A DNA stretch of 64,000 nucleotides. Origin: Rhodoferax ferrireducens. Lineage in GTDB: Bacteria; Pseudomonadota; Gammaproteobacteria; Burkholderiales; Burkholderiaceae_C. Made by a program: the position numbers and the translations under genes. Where the stretch lies: assembly GCF_003347515.1 (NCBI RefSeq), contig NZ_QEII01000269.1, positions 186,001 through 250,000 on the forward strand. Reading direction: 5' to 3'. This document shows positions 48,504-57,264 of this stretch, piece by piece. The notes under the pieces are model-generated. The model was not told where the DNA came from. It was given only the letters and a program-made list of their open reading frames with translations, and made no database searches. Position 1 is the first letter of the stretch; every line of letters starts with the position of its first letter.

Positions 48504-48721
48504 GCGCGGGATTATGCGCGGCCACGCGGGCGTTCTCGGCCCTGGCGCCGGGCAACAACGACGCCGCCCGACATGGGCTCGTCCAGCCTCATTGATATTT
48601 CGCAAAGAGTTCGTTCGGACATTGGGCATGCTGGCTTCAACAAAAGTTCTACACAAGGCTCGCAAGGGCCAGAAAAAATGCACAGCACCCTGTCTTGGCC
48701 CCTGAACAGCGAAACCCAGGG

Positions 48722-50887
48722 ATGAGTTCACCCCAAACCTTCCACCTGACCCGGTATTTTTCGATCCTCTCGTTCTTGCTGATCGTCATCGCAGGTAGCG
48801 CTGTCGGCCTGGCGGTGCAGCATCAGACCTCGCGCCAGGTCACCGACATGGCGCATCGCCATAACGAAGCCATGAGCCAGGTGTTCGTCAATGAACTGTG
48901 GCCGCACTTCTCGGCGTTTGTCGCGGGGTCCAGCGGACGCTCGGCCACCGAGTTGCGCGCGGCCGCCAAAACGCTGGGCTTGCAGGCCAAGACGTCGGCG
49001 CTGATGATGAATTCGGACATCATCAAGGTCAAGGTTTACAACCGTGACGGTCTCACCGTTTTCTCAACCGATGCCAGCCAGATTGGCGAGAACAAGCGGG
49101 ACAACCCGGGGTTCATCGGAGCCCTGGCCGCCCATGCCACCAGCGCCCTGACCCATCGCAACCAGTTCGACAGTTTTGAGGGCGCCCGCGCGGATGTGGA
49201 TGTCCTCGCCAGCTACGTTCCCATTCGCGACGGCGGGCAGATTCCTGGTGTCGTCGAGCTCTACCAGGACGTGACCCCTTTTATCCAGAACTTGCATCAG
49301 GTGCTGCTCAAAGTCATGCTGGTGGGTGCGGTGGTGATGTTTCTGCTGTATTTGATGCAACTGATGGTGGTCCGCTACGCCCAAAACATCCTGCGCAGGC
49401 AGGAAGCGGCACTGCTGGAGTCCAATCGTGAACTCGATGCCCGTGTTGAAGACCGTACTTACGAGTTGGCCGCCATCAACAGCCAGCTGGAGGACGAAGT
49501 GCTGGAGCGGCGCGGGGCGGAGGCGCGGCTGGTGCATCTGGCCCACCATGACACGCTGACGGGCCTGCCCAACCGCCTGCAGTTCACCGAACAGCTGCAG
49601 CGTAGCGTCAGCAAAGCGGAACGAAACCGGCATCAACTGGCGGTGCTGTTCATCGACCTGGACCGATTCAAGGATATCAACGACACACTGGGGCACGCCG
49701 TGGGAGACGAGCTGCTGATTGAAGTGGCGCGCCGCCTGACCGGGCAGCTGCGCAACGGGGACCTGCTGGCGCGCCTGGGTGGCGACGAATTCGTTTGCAT
49801 CCTGGAGAATATCCAGTCCCCGCAAGATGCCAGCCGGGTGGCGGACAAGTTGACGGCACGCATCGCCGAACCCCTTTCCATTCGCGATCACGACCTGGGT
49901 ATTTCGGCCAGCATTGGTATCAGCCTGTACCCTGCAGATGGTGTCGATGCCGGCAACCTGGTGCGTGCCGCCGACACGGCCATGTACCAGGCCAAGAAAC
50001 ATGGCCGCAACGCCTACCACTTCTACACGCCCGAAATGACTCAATACGCCCAGGAACGGGCGCAACTGGAGCGGCTGCTGCGCCACGCCATCGAGAACAA
50101 CGAGCTCGACGTGCACTACCAGATCAAGATGGCGGTGACGGACAGCACCAGCCCCAGCGGCGTCGAGGCGCTGGCGCGCTGGAACAGCCCGGAGCTGGGC
50201 TCTGTCTCCCCGGTGCTATTTATTCCCGTCGCGGAGGAAACCGGCTTCATCATCGCGCTGGGCGAGTGGGTGCTGCGCACGGCCTGCCGGCAAATGGCCG
50301 CATGGCGTGCCAGCGGCGTCGATGTGCCCTGCATCTCCGTGAACCTGTCCGTGCGGCAGCTGGAGCATGCGGACATTGTGGAAGTCGTTCGGTCGGCGCT
50401 GGATGAGTCCGGCTTGCCGCCTGACGCGCTGGAACTGGAGATCACCGAGTCGGTGATCATGAACGTAGGAGACGCCATTGGCGCGCTCAAGCGCCTGCGC
50501 GAACTGGGCGTGCGGCTGGCGGTGGATGACTTTGGCACCGGTTACTCGTCGCTGGCCTATCTCACGCTGCTGCCCATCAAGACCCTGAAAATTGACCGGT
50601 CCTTTGTCACCGGCATTGGCGACAACCGGGGCGATGAATCCATTATTCAAGCGGTTATCGGCATGGCCCGAAGCCTGGGCCTGAGCACGGTGGCGGAAGG
50701 GGTCGAAACAGAACAGCAACTCGCCTTCCTGCGCCACGCGGGTTGCGACGAAATCCAGGGCTATTTTTTTGGCAAGCCGCAACCGCCTGATGAATTTCTG
50801 GACAGCTGGTGCGAGGCCGAGTCAGCAGACAAACACCTCAGGCAACTGCGGCAAGGCTCACATCTGCGCCTGGCGCCTGTTCAATAG
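48722..50887 (+). CDS. Membrane GGDEF-EAL cyclic-di-GMP protein
   Basis: The 721-residue protein has an N-terminal membrane segment (FSILSFLLIVIAGSAVG), a periplasmic sensor region of about 170 residues, a second membrane segment (VMLVGAVVMFLLYLMQ), a coiled-coil linker, and GGDEF (RLGGDEFVCIL) and EAL domains ([33 protein letters not shown]). Both catalytic motifs are intact. ATG 48722 is preferred over TTG 48695. The stop overlaps the converging aldo/keto reductase gene by 7 bases. Confidence 0.93.
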   Translation: MSSPQTFHLTRYFSILSFLLIVIAGSAVGLAVQHQTSRQVTDMAHRHNEAMSQVFVNELWPHFSAFVAGSSGRSATELRAAAKTLGLQAKTSALMMNSDIIKVKVYNRDGLTVFSTDASQIGENKRDNPGFIGALAAHATSALTHRNQFDSFEGARADVDVLASYVPIRDGGQIPGVVELYQDVTPFIQNLHQVLLKVMLVGAVVMFLLYLMQLMVVRYAQNILRRQEAALLESNRELDARVEDRTYELAAINSQLEDEVLERRGAEARLVHLAHHDTLTGLPNRLQFTEQLQRSVSKAERNRHQLAVLFIDLDRFKDINDTLGHAVGDELLIEVARRLTGQLRNGDLLARLGGDEFVCILENIQSPQDASRVADKLTARIAEPLSIRDHDLGISASIGISLYPADGVDAGNLVRAADTAMYQAKKHGRNAYHFYTPEMTQYAQERAQLERLLRHAIENNELDVHYQIKMAVTDSTSPSGVEALARWNSPELGSVSPVLFIPVAEETGFIIALGEWVLRTACRQMAAWRASGVDVPCISVNLSVRQLEHADIVEVVRSALDESGLPPDALELEITESVIMNVGDAIGALKRLRELGVRLAVDDFGTGYSSLAYLTLLPIKTLKIDRSFVTGIGDNRGDESIIQAVIGMARSLGLSTVAEGVETEQQLAFLRHAGCDEIQGYFFGKPQPPDEFLDSWCEAESADKHLRQLRQGSHLRLAPVQ

Positions 50888-51894
50888 CGTGCCTGACGCA
50901 CTCGGCCATTCAGCGGATAGGCCGGGTCGGTGTAGCCGGGCGTGGACGGGTGGCCGGGTTTGACAAAACCATCGACCAGCGCCTCGTCCTCGTCGGTGAC
51001 CGCATAGTCCAGCGCCGGCAGATAGTCTTGCCACTGCTTGAGCGTGCGCGGCCCGGCAATGACCGAGCTAACCACCGGGTTGGCCAGCACCCAGGCGGTG
51101 GCGAACTGCGCCAGGCTGATGCCTTTGGCCGCCGCGTGCACTTTGAGCTGCTGCGCGATCACCAGCGACTCTTCCCGAAACTCGGTCTCAGCCATGCGCT
51201 TGTCGGCACGGCCGGCACGGCTTGCGGCGTCCGGCGCCTGCCCTGGCTCATATTTGCCGGTGAGGATGCCGCGCGCCACCGGGCTGTAGGAGGTGACACC
51301 AATACCGTAATGCGCACACGCCGGCAACACCTCCACCTCGGGCATGCGGTTGAGCAGGTTGTAATAAGGCTGGCACACGACTGGCCCGGGCATGCCGAGC
51401 TGCCTTGCCAGATGCATCAGCTCGGCGATGCGCCAACCCCGGAAGTTGGAGACACCCCAGTGGCGGATCTGGCCCGCGCGCAGCATCGCGTCCAGCGCGC
51501 ACAAAGGCTCCTCCAGGTTCATGCCGTTGTAGTCGCGGTGCAGGTAGAGGATGTCGACGTAATCCGTTTGCAGGCGCGCCAGCGAAGCCGCCACTTCACG
51601 CAGCATCCACGGGCGCGAGTAATGGCCTTCGTTCACCCGGCCTGACATGGGGTTGCCGAGCTTGGTGGCCAGCACCCAGTCATGGCGCTGGCCCTTGAGC
51701 AACGCGCCCACCATGGCCTCCGAGCCCCCCTTGCTGTACACATCGGCCGTGTCGATGTAGTTCACGCCCTGGGCGTGCGCATCGGCCACGATGGCCGCGG
51801 CCTCGGTTTGATCGGTCTGGTCGCCGAACATCATGGTGCCCAGGCACAGGGCGGAGACTTGCAGATTGCTGTTGCCAACAGAGCGGTATTGCAT
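50881..51894 (-). CDS. Aldo/keto reductase (Tas-like)
   Basis: This is an NADPH-dependent oxidoreductase with the (beta/alpha)8 fold. The active-site tetrad is visible: Asp and Tyr in DTADVYSKGG, Lys in VLATKLG and His in YLHRDY. The 337-residue length fits. The C-terminal NADPH-binding region is VSSVIAGPRTLKQW. The physiological substrate cannot be inferred. Confidence 0.93.
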   Translation of the reverse strand: MQYRSVGNSNLQVSALCLGTMMFGDQTDQTEAAAIVADAHAQGVNYIDTADVYSKGGSEAMVGALLKGQRHDWVLATKLGNPMSGRVNEGHYSRPWMLREVAASLARLQTDYVDILYLHRDYNGMNLEEPLCALDAMLRAGQIRHWGVSNFRGWRIAELMHLARQLGMPGPVVCQPYYNLLNRMPEVEVLPACAHYGIGVTSYSPVARGILTGKYEPGQAPDAASRAGRADKRMAETEFREESLVIAQQLKVHAAAKGISLAQFATAWVLANPVVSSVIAGPRTLKQWQDYLPALDYAVTDEDEALVDGFVKPGHPSTPGYTDPAYPLNGRVRQARY

Positions 51895-51951
51895 GGGGGC
51901 CTTTCGGGCGGGAGGGGGAATGGATGTCAGTCTAGGTCAAAGGTGACAAAT

Positions 51952-51964
51952 TGCGTGAGACGCA
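51952..51964. promoter_or_regulatory. Inverted repeat TGCGT-N3-ACGCA upstream of sigma-54 promoter
   Basis: TGCGTGAGACGCA is a perfect 5-base dyad about 103 bases upstream of the -24 element. A second imperfect dyad, TGTC-N9-GACA, is at 51987-52003. Upstream activator sites for sigma-54 activators commonly lie 70-150 bases upstream, so either is a candidate. Confidence 0.3.
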
Positions 51965-52066
51965 CCTGAACAGCCTTGACGCCGCATGTCGAAAAACTTG
52001 ACAGGTCACGACCAAGCACGCTGCTGGGCTAACCTATGTATTTGATATCAAAAGATAAAAATTCTT

Positions 52067-52082
52067 TGGCATAAAAAATGCT
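52067..52082 (+). promoter_or_regulatory. Sigma-54 (RpoN) promoter
   Basis: TGGCATAAAAAATGCT matches the -24/-12 consensus TGGCAC-N5-TTGCW, with the invariant GG and GC at exact spacing (10 bases between them). Mismatches are one C-to-T and one T-to-A. Transcription would start about 12 bases downstream, near 52093, leaving a 47-base leader before the ATG at 52140. Confidence 0.65.
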
Positions 52083-52139
52083 GCCCCAGGATCATGCGCA
52101 ACCGGGGTGTTGAGCTGATTTTGATACAGGAACAAAACC

Positions 52140-52376
52140 ATGATCAATAAGCTGGCAACGGGTACTTTGACGGTTCTGATGGCAAACGTGGCATTGGCAG
52201 GAGCACCACAGCCCTTGGGGCTTACCTTGGGCGTGAGTTTGGGTGAGGCTTTGGGTGCCGTATTGGGTGTTCCACTGGATTCAGCCCTGTCGATTGCAAA
52301 CGGCGGACTGCTGACTGTGGCAGCGGTGACTTTGCTGATTGGCATCCGTCTGGTGCGGCGCAAGCAGAATCGCTAG
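52140..52376 (+). CDS. Small secreted peptide, likely exosortase substrate
   Basis: The 78-residue protein starts with a Sec signal peptide predicted to end after ANVALA (residue 20). The mature part is five tandem LGxx units at residues 26-45 (LGLT, LGVS, LGEA, LGAV, LGVP), encoded by a 12-base tandem repeat. A C-terminal tripartite tail follows: VPLDSAL, a hydrophobic helix (about 57-69), and the basic end RLVRRKQNR. This resembles PEP-CTERM-type sorting signals but lacks the Pro-Glu-Pro. The ATG has AGGAA seven bases upstream. It lies just before the exosortase gene. Confidence 0.8.
   Translation: MINKLATGTLTVLMANVALAGAPQPLGLTLGVSLGEALGAVLGVPLDSALSIANGGLLTVAAVTLLIGIRLVRRKQNR
52215..52274 (+). 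repeat. 5 x 12-bp tandem repeat coding LGxx
   Basis: Five consecutive 12-base units start TTGGGGCT, TTGGGCGT, TTGGGTGA, TTGGGTGC and TTGGGTGT. The first base of each after the initial unit varies in context, but the TTGGG core is constant. Each unit codes Leu-Gly-x-x. Confidence 0.85.
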
Positions 52377-52436
52377 GCTGGCCGTTGGGGTGCGAACCAG
52401 ATCGCCCAATCCAGAATCCCATGATTCGAGCGCTCG

Positions 52437-54776
52437 ATGTCTGAAGAATTCGACGTCCTTTATCAGCTTGTTTTCTTCCCGACTGTGATTTTGCTTCTGG
52501 CACTGGAGCGGGTTCGCGTTTTCCGGCGACAAGCGGTGCAGCTGACCAAACGTTGGACGAGCAATATTGGATTGTTTCTAATCGGCGGCGTGATCACTTC
52601 GCTTGTCATGCCGGTCGGAATTTATGCCTTTGCCCAAGCGCAGCCGCCTGGCTTGCTGACACAACTGGGGTTTCCTCTCGCCACACAGATGGTGACGACT
52701 TTTCTATTGCTGGACCTTTGGCGCTATTGGGAACATCGTTTTTTCCACTGGGCGCCCCTGCTGTGGCGCATCCACCTGGTTCACCACACCGATACGCAGC
52801 TTGACGTCACAACATCGGAACGACACCATCCACTGGAATTTTTGCTGGGTACGGCGGTCACGATGGCGCTGATCGTCGTGCTTGGCTTGCCGGCCCAAGG
52901 CATCGGACTGTATCTGTTGACAGCAACCGTGGTGGCCCTGTATTCGCACGCGAATCTGCGCCTGCCTGCACCCCTGGAGCGCCGGCTAAGCTGGCTCATC
53001 GTGACGCCGGGCGTTCACGCCGTGCATCACTCTGACCTGCAAGTGCAAACCGACAGCAACTATGGCTCGGTTCTGACCCTTTGGGATCGATTGTTTGGCA
53101 GCTATGTTGATCCTGCGTCCGCCAAAAATGAACGTTTTGGTTTGAGCTATTTTCATCAACCCAATGACACCGGCTTGGCCAGGGTGTTGCAGCAACCGTT
53201 TTTGTTCCGCAGCGACTTTAGCTATCCCGACCGGGTCAGCAGCGATGGTCGGCACGCCCCGCAGGCGACGACCCCAGCGGAAATGTCCGGCACGGTGGTG
53301 TCTCCGGCCTGGCGCGAGGCGCTTCTGAGCGGCATGACGGGCCTCGTATTGGCGTCCCTGGTTTTGTGGCCGACCCTGGTGAACTTGACGACTTCCTGGC
53401 GCAATAACGAGGCCTACCAATATGCCTGGCTTGTCATGCCGATGGCGGTGTATCTGTTGGGCTGGCATCATCGACAGCACAGTCTGGCGCTTAGCCCACA
53501 ACCCGATTTCACGGGCGTTTTTGTGGCGTTGGTTGCGGCCGCATGCTGGTGCGCTGCGGCCTTGATGAATATCGACGTCGGCCAGCAACTCGCCATCATT
53601 CTGGCCATGCAGGGCATCGCGATGTCCGCATTGGGCTGGCGCGCTTACTGGAGGCTGTTCCCGACCCTGGGCTTGATGTTTTTGATGATTCCCAGTGGGG
53701 ACTTGCTTCAGCCTGCACTGCGTGCGCTGACCGTCAAGGCCATTGAGCTGTTTGCCGTGGTCGCCCATCTTCCCCACAGCGTGGAAGGCTTTGTCATCTT
53801 TATTGGCGAGCATCGGTACGTTGTGGTCGATGAGTGTTCGGGTCTGGCTTATGTCACCTTGTCAATTTTTCTTGGTTATAGCTTTGGTTTATTGCTGTAC
53901 CGCTCGGTTTTCAAGATTGCAGCCCTGGCATTGTTTGGCGCCTTTCTCGGCATTTTCACGAACGCGCTGCGCGTGAATGCCATCGTGCTGATGGACTGGG
54001 TACACGGTTCTCAAATGGAGCTGACCGCGCACGGCAATATTCAGTGGGCGGCCTTGTTCGTGACCTTGGCCTTGCTGATGCTTGTTTTGAGCCAGCTAAA
54101 AGGCGAGGCAACGCCGGTGGCACCCGAGATTGCGCCAACAGAACGATCCGGGCCGGCGCACCGCTTGGCCCCGGTGGTCGCCGGTCTGTCGGTGCTGGCG
54201 CTTGTCGGCAGCGCTATCGCGTTGACGGCCCATACGCCGCAAGCACCGTATGAGACGCGGGCGGGATTCATGCCAAAAACCATGTTGGGATGGGAACTCA
54301 GTTCCCCTGCAGCCGCCTGGTCTGTCGACCCTCAAAGTCAGACCGAATCCCTGACGCTGACCTACCGGCGTGACGGTCAGGATCTCCACGTTCTGATCGT
54401 CGAAACCTTGACGCCCGATGCCAAACTGTCGACCGTAAGACTCGCGCCCAATGACAAAAACATCTGGCGGGAAAGAAGTGTCCAGAGACAGGAAAGTTGT
54501 GTTGGCGCCAACCGCTTGACTTTGTTGCACACCACTTGGGAGAGAGGCAAACACAGGGAGCTGCGTCATGCTTTTTACGCCTACAGCATTGGCAGATTGA
54601 CCACTGATTCCACGTTGGCCTTACGCGCCGCACAGGGCTGGCACAGGCTGACCGGAAGCCCAAGCCATCCGCGATTGATCGGGTTTATTGTCGATGACAA
54701 CGCACCCGCCTTTGATGACCTTGCCGCTGCATTCCGCATGATTCTGTCGGCACTGGAAACCGGCGATATGCAGTGA
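52437..54776 (+). CDS. Sterol desaturase/fatty acid hydroxylase-exosortase-EpsI fusion
   Basis: This 779-residue membrane protein is a three-part fusion. Residues 1-250 are a di-iron fatty acid hydroxylase with HRFFH (100-104), HLVHH (113-117), ERHHPLE (129-134) and HAVHH (194-198). Residues 295-555 are an exosortase with about eight membrane helices: the catalytic Cys467 in VDECSGLAY, Arg512 in TNALRVN, and His532 in TAHGNIQW. Residues about 580-779 are a periplasmic EpsI-like (DUF3485) domain. Exosortases cut and anchor proteins with C-terminal sorting tails. The gene starts 60 bases after the small peptide. Confidence 0.88.
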   Translation: MSEEFDVLYQLVFFPTVILLLALERVRVFRRQAVQLTKRWTSNIGLFLIGGVITSLVMPVGIYAFAQAQPPGLLTQLGFPLATQMVTTFLLLDLWRYWEHRFFHWAPLLWRIHLVHHTDTQLDVTTSERHHPLEFLLGTAVTMALIVVLGLPAQGIGLYLLTATVVALYSHANLRLPAPLERRLSWLIVTPGVHAVHHSDLQVQTDSNYGSVLTLWDRLFGSYVDPASAKNERFGLSYFHQPNDTGLARVLQQPFLFRSDFSYPDRVSSDGRHAPQATTPAEMSGTVVSPAWREALLSGMTGLVLASLVLWPTLVNLTTSWRNNEAYQYAWLVMPMAVYLLGWHHRQHSLALSPQPDFTGVFVALVAAACWCAAALMNIDVGQQLAIILAMQGIAMSALGWRAYWRLFPTLGLMFLMIPSGDLLQPALRALTVKAIELFAVVAHLPHSVEGFVIFIGEHRYVVVDECSGLAYVTLSIFLGYSFGLLLYRSVFKIAALALFGAFLGIFTNALRVNAIVLMDWVHGSQMELTAHGNIQWAALFVTLALLMLVLSQLKGEATPVAPEIAPTERSGPAHRLAPVVAGLSVLALVGSAIALTAHTPQAPYETRAGFMPKTMLGWELSSPAAAWSVDPQSQTESLTLTYRRDGQDLHVLIVETLTPDAKLSTVRLAPNDKNIWRERSVQRQESCVGANRLTLLHTTWERGKHRELRHAFYAYSIGRLTTDSTLALRAAQGWHRLTGSPSHPRLIGFIVDDNAPAFDDLAAAFRMILSALETGDMQ

Positions 54777-54858
54777 CAAGAAAGGGGGAATTCAACCGTC
54801 GCAGGCCAAGCATCCTGTCGTCGCTTGGTTTCAGCGTGTGGACAAATGCCACCCGTTA

Positions 54859-54912
54859 GCTATTATTTATATAGCTACATGCGCATATTCTGCGGGGGCT
54901 AGAGGCCAAAAA
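54859..54912 (+). repeat. Family A repeat, intergenic
   Basis: The reading is GCTATTATTTATATAGCTAC, then ATGCGCATATTCTG and CGGGGGCTAGAGGCC. The GCTAT-N-ATAGC arm forms a short stem. It sits between the exosortase and the antitoxin gene. Confidence 0.75.
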
Positions 54913-55005
54913 CACACCATTGATCAGGCGACTACTGGCTGCAGGGTCCGCAGGACAATTGGGATTCGGCTTGAGCATGCATCGCAAGCGCACTACAATT
55001 TTTCA

Positions 55006-55287
55006 ATGAAGACTGCAACACTCCCCTCCATCCGTGTGAAGCCCGAGCTGCGGTCCGAAGTTGAGGCGTTATTGAACGATAACGAATCGCTGTCCGAGTT
55101 CGTCGAAACCTCCGTGCGAGAAAGCGTGCGACGCCGGCGCAATCAAGTGGAGTTCATTGCCAGGGGCATTGCTGCTCTTGAGAGTGCCAAGCACGCAGAT
55201 GACTATGTTGACGCCGATGTGCTGATTGACAACCTGAAGCGCAAGCTTGGCGCCGCCAAGGCCAGTCACACCGCAGGCAAGCGGTGA
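55006..55287 (+). CDS. Type II antitoxin, ParD/YacA-like
   Basis: The 93-residue protein has an N-terminal ribbon-helix-helix (LPSIRVKPELRSEVEALL, NESLSEFVETSVRES) and a C-terminal helical tail typical of toxin-neutralising antitoxins. The open frame runs further up to 54838, but ATG 55006 gives the RHH at the start. The stop overlaps the toxin GTG start (GTGA). Confidence 0.82.
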   Translation: MKTATLPSIRVKPELRSEVEALLNDNESLSEFVETSVRESVRRRRNQVEFIARGIAALESAKHADDYVDADVLIDNLKRKLGAAKASHTAGKR

Positions 55288-55601
55288 ACTTTCGGGTTCG
55301 ACTGGCTTCGGAGGCGGCCGAGGATTTGGAGCAATTGTTTGATGTCGTGCTGGAGCCCGAACTCCCGCAAAACGACGGCGACCTTGAACTGGCTGCGAGG
55401 GCGCTCCAGGCTATCAAGGACGGCATTGCGACCCTGCGCACCTCCCCTTTCACATGCCGCAAAGCGGGTCAAAGTCCTTTCTTGCGCGAGCTGCTTATTC
55501 CATTTGGTCGGTCGGGCTACGTCGCATTGTTCGAGATTGTTGACGCTGAGAACGTCGTGGTCGCGGCGGTCCGACACCAGCGGGAAGATGACTGCCACTG
55601 A
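55284..55601 (+). CDS. Type II toxin, RelE/ParE family
   Basis: The 105-residue protein starts with FRVRLASEAAEDLEQLFDVV and has the LRELLIPFGRSGYVALFEI and VVVAAVRHQRED beta strands of the RelE/ParE fold. Targets in this family are ribosome-bound mRNA (RelE) or DNA gyrase (ParE); the helical N-terminus favours ParE. The GTG start overlaps the antitoxin stop. Confidence 0.82.
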   Translation: MNFRVRLASEAAEDLEQLFDVVLEPELPQNDGDLELAARALQAIKDGIATLRTSPFTCRKAGQSPFLRELLIPFGRSGYVALFEIVDAENVVVAAVRHQREDDCH

Positions 55602-55654
55602 GATCAGTAAGCCCGTCAACCCATAAATATGTTTCAAACCGACGTGATCACACA

Positions 55655-56467
55655 ATGTCCCTGCTAATTATTGATGCGCTGAACATCATCCGGCGTATTC
55701 ACGAGGCGATTCCCGAGCCAGACAGGGAGGAGAAGGTGGCGGACACCATCAAATCAAGCCTGAGCTCGTTCAAACGCGCACTCAAGACCCACAGGCCGAC
55801 CCACGCGGTTGCGGTTTTTGACCATGGAGGTCGCACCTGGAAACATGATCTCTATGCGGGCTATCAAGCCCACCGCAAACCCATGCCACAACCCCTGCGA
55901 GATGGCTTGCTGACCATCAAGCATGAATTGCATGAAATGGGCTTGCACTGGATTGCTATTCAGGGCATCGAAGCGGACGATGCCATTGCCGCGCTGGTCG
56001 ATAAATGGTGCAAGGCCAGGTCGGAGCGAGCCATCATTTTGTCGACCGACAAGGACTTTTTGCAGTTGCTGAATGAGCAGGTCTGTATTTACGACCACTT
56101 CAAAGACGTTTGGCGTGACGCCGCTTATGTGCAGATGAAATTTGGTGTCACGCCATCGCAAATGGGCGATCTGCTGGCCCTCATGGGTGATGCGGTGGAT
56201 GGCGTCCCCGGTGTGGACAAGGTAGGCAGCAAAACCGCAGCCACGCTGCTTCGAATCAATGGCAATCTTGAGCGGCTGATCTCAAACGCCGACAAGGTAG
56301 CGGGCCAGGTTGGCGTGAATCTGCGCAAGGGCATTGAGATCGCCAGGCTTTCCCGACAACTGGTTTCATTCAAGACCGATGTGCCGCTTGGGCTGACCTG
56401 GCGAATGCTGGCGCAGGTTCGGGTACAAACACGCCCTTCTCACACCATGACCGATAGTTCGCCATGA
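55655..56467 (+). CDS. 5'-nuclease, Xni/Pol I flap domain-like
   Basis: The 270-residue protein has the metal-binding and helix-clamp motifs of the Pol I 5' nuclease superfamily: LLIIDALNIIRR, AVAVFDHGGRTWKHD, IEADDAIAAL, STDKDFLQLL and GDAVDGVPGVDKVGSKTAA (helix-hairpin-helix). It is the size of stand-alone ExoIX/Xni proteins. The stop overlaps the next start as ATGA. Confidence 0.88.
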   Translation: MSLLIIDALNIIRRIHEAIPEPDREEKVADTIKSSLSSFKRALKTHRPTHAVAVFDHGGRTWKHDLYAGYQAHRKPMPQPLRDGLLTIKHELHEMGLHWIAIQGIEADDAIAALVDKWCKARSERAIILSTDKDFLQLLNEQVCIYDHFKDVWRDAAYVQMKFGVTPSQMGDLLALMGDAVDGVPGVDKVGSKTAATLLRINGNLERLISNADKVAGQVGVNLRKGIEIARLSRQLVSFKTDVPLGLTWRMLAQVRVQTRPSHTMTDSSP

Positions 56468-57264
56468 GCACACTGCAAGCGGAGTTGGACCGCCTCTATC
56501 TCGCGCGCGGGCGAAACATCCAAAGCCCTCACGGTGCAAAGCCAGGCCTCACTGCGCCCGATGGGACAGTACGCGCCATGGTTCTTGAACTGGCCAGACC
56601 CGCCGACTGGACCCTGCTGTCGGCCCTTTGGCGCGGGGTGCAGACGGATCTCGAATTGCCCGCGCCTGCGATCGCAGTCTCCGGCATTGATGCTTACCAA
56701 CTGTGGTTTTCACTCGCAGAGCCCGCATCCGTCGCGCAAGCAAGGGCGTTTCTTGAATCGTTACGTTTGCGCTATTTGAGCTTGGTGGCACCCGGACGCC
56801 TTTCGATGATGCCTTCTGTTGACGCGGCCAGCCCCGGCAAAATCCATCACGCCCTGTTGGTGCCCACGCTGCAGCCAGCCACGGGCCGATGGTCCGCGTT
56901 CGTTGCGCCGGACCTGGCCGCCATCTTCTCGGAAGAACCCTGGCTCGACCTGCCCCCAAACCCCGATGCTCAGGCCAACGTCCTATCGCGCCTTGAATGC
57001 ATCAAGCCCGCTGTTTTTCATGCCCTCCTGGAACGGCTGAGTCCCGTTGTCAGGACGGAGACCTCGCCAACGACATCTGCGGCTGACGAGACGGATAGCA
57101 GCCAAGCCAAGCAGGAAGTCAAAGCATCAGCATCTCATGGGAACAGTCTCGATCCCAAGGGTTTTTTGCTCGGCGTTATGAACGACAAGACGGTTGAACT
57201 TCATCTGCGGATCGAGGCGGCGAAAGCACTCTTGCCCTATTTCGAGGGTCGGTTCGGCAGTTAA
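56464..57264 (+). CDS. Unknown protein co-translated with Xni-like nuclease
   Basis: The 266-residue protein is unrecognised. Residues 1-185 contain a compact alpha/beta region with DAYQLWFSLAEP, vaguely like archaeo-eukaryotic primase strands, but no catalytic Asp pair is certain. A Ser/Thr/Glu-rich linker follows, then a C-terminal helix DPKGFLLGVMNDKTVELHLRIEAAK. The ATGA overlap with the nuclease gene suggests a joint role in DNA processing (inference). Confidence 0.65.
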   Translation: MSTLQAELDRLYLARGRNIQSPHGAKPGLTAPDGTVRAMVLELARPADWTLLSALWRGVQTDLELPAPAIAVSGIDAYQLWFSLAEPASVAQARAFLESLRLRYLSLVAPGRLSMMPSVDAASPGKIHHALLVPTLQPATGRWSAFVAPDLAAIFSEEPWLDLPPNPDAQANVLSRLECIKPAVFHALLERLSPVVRTETSPTTSAADETDSSQAKQEVKASASHGNSLDPKGFLLGVMNDKTVELHLRIEAAKALLPYFEGRFGS

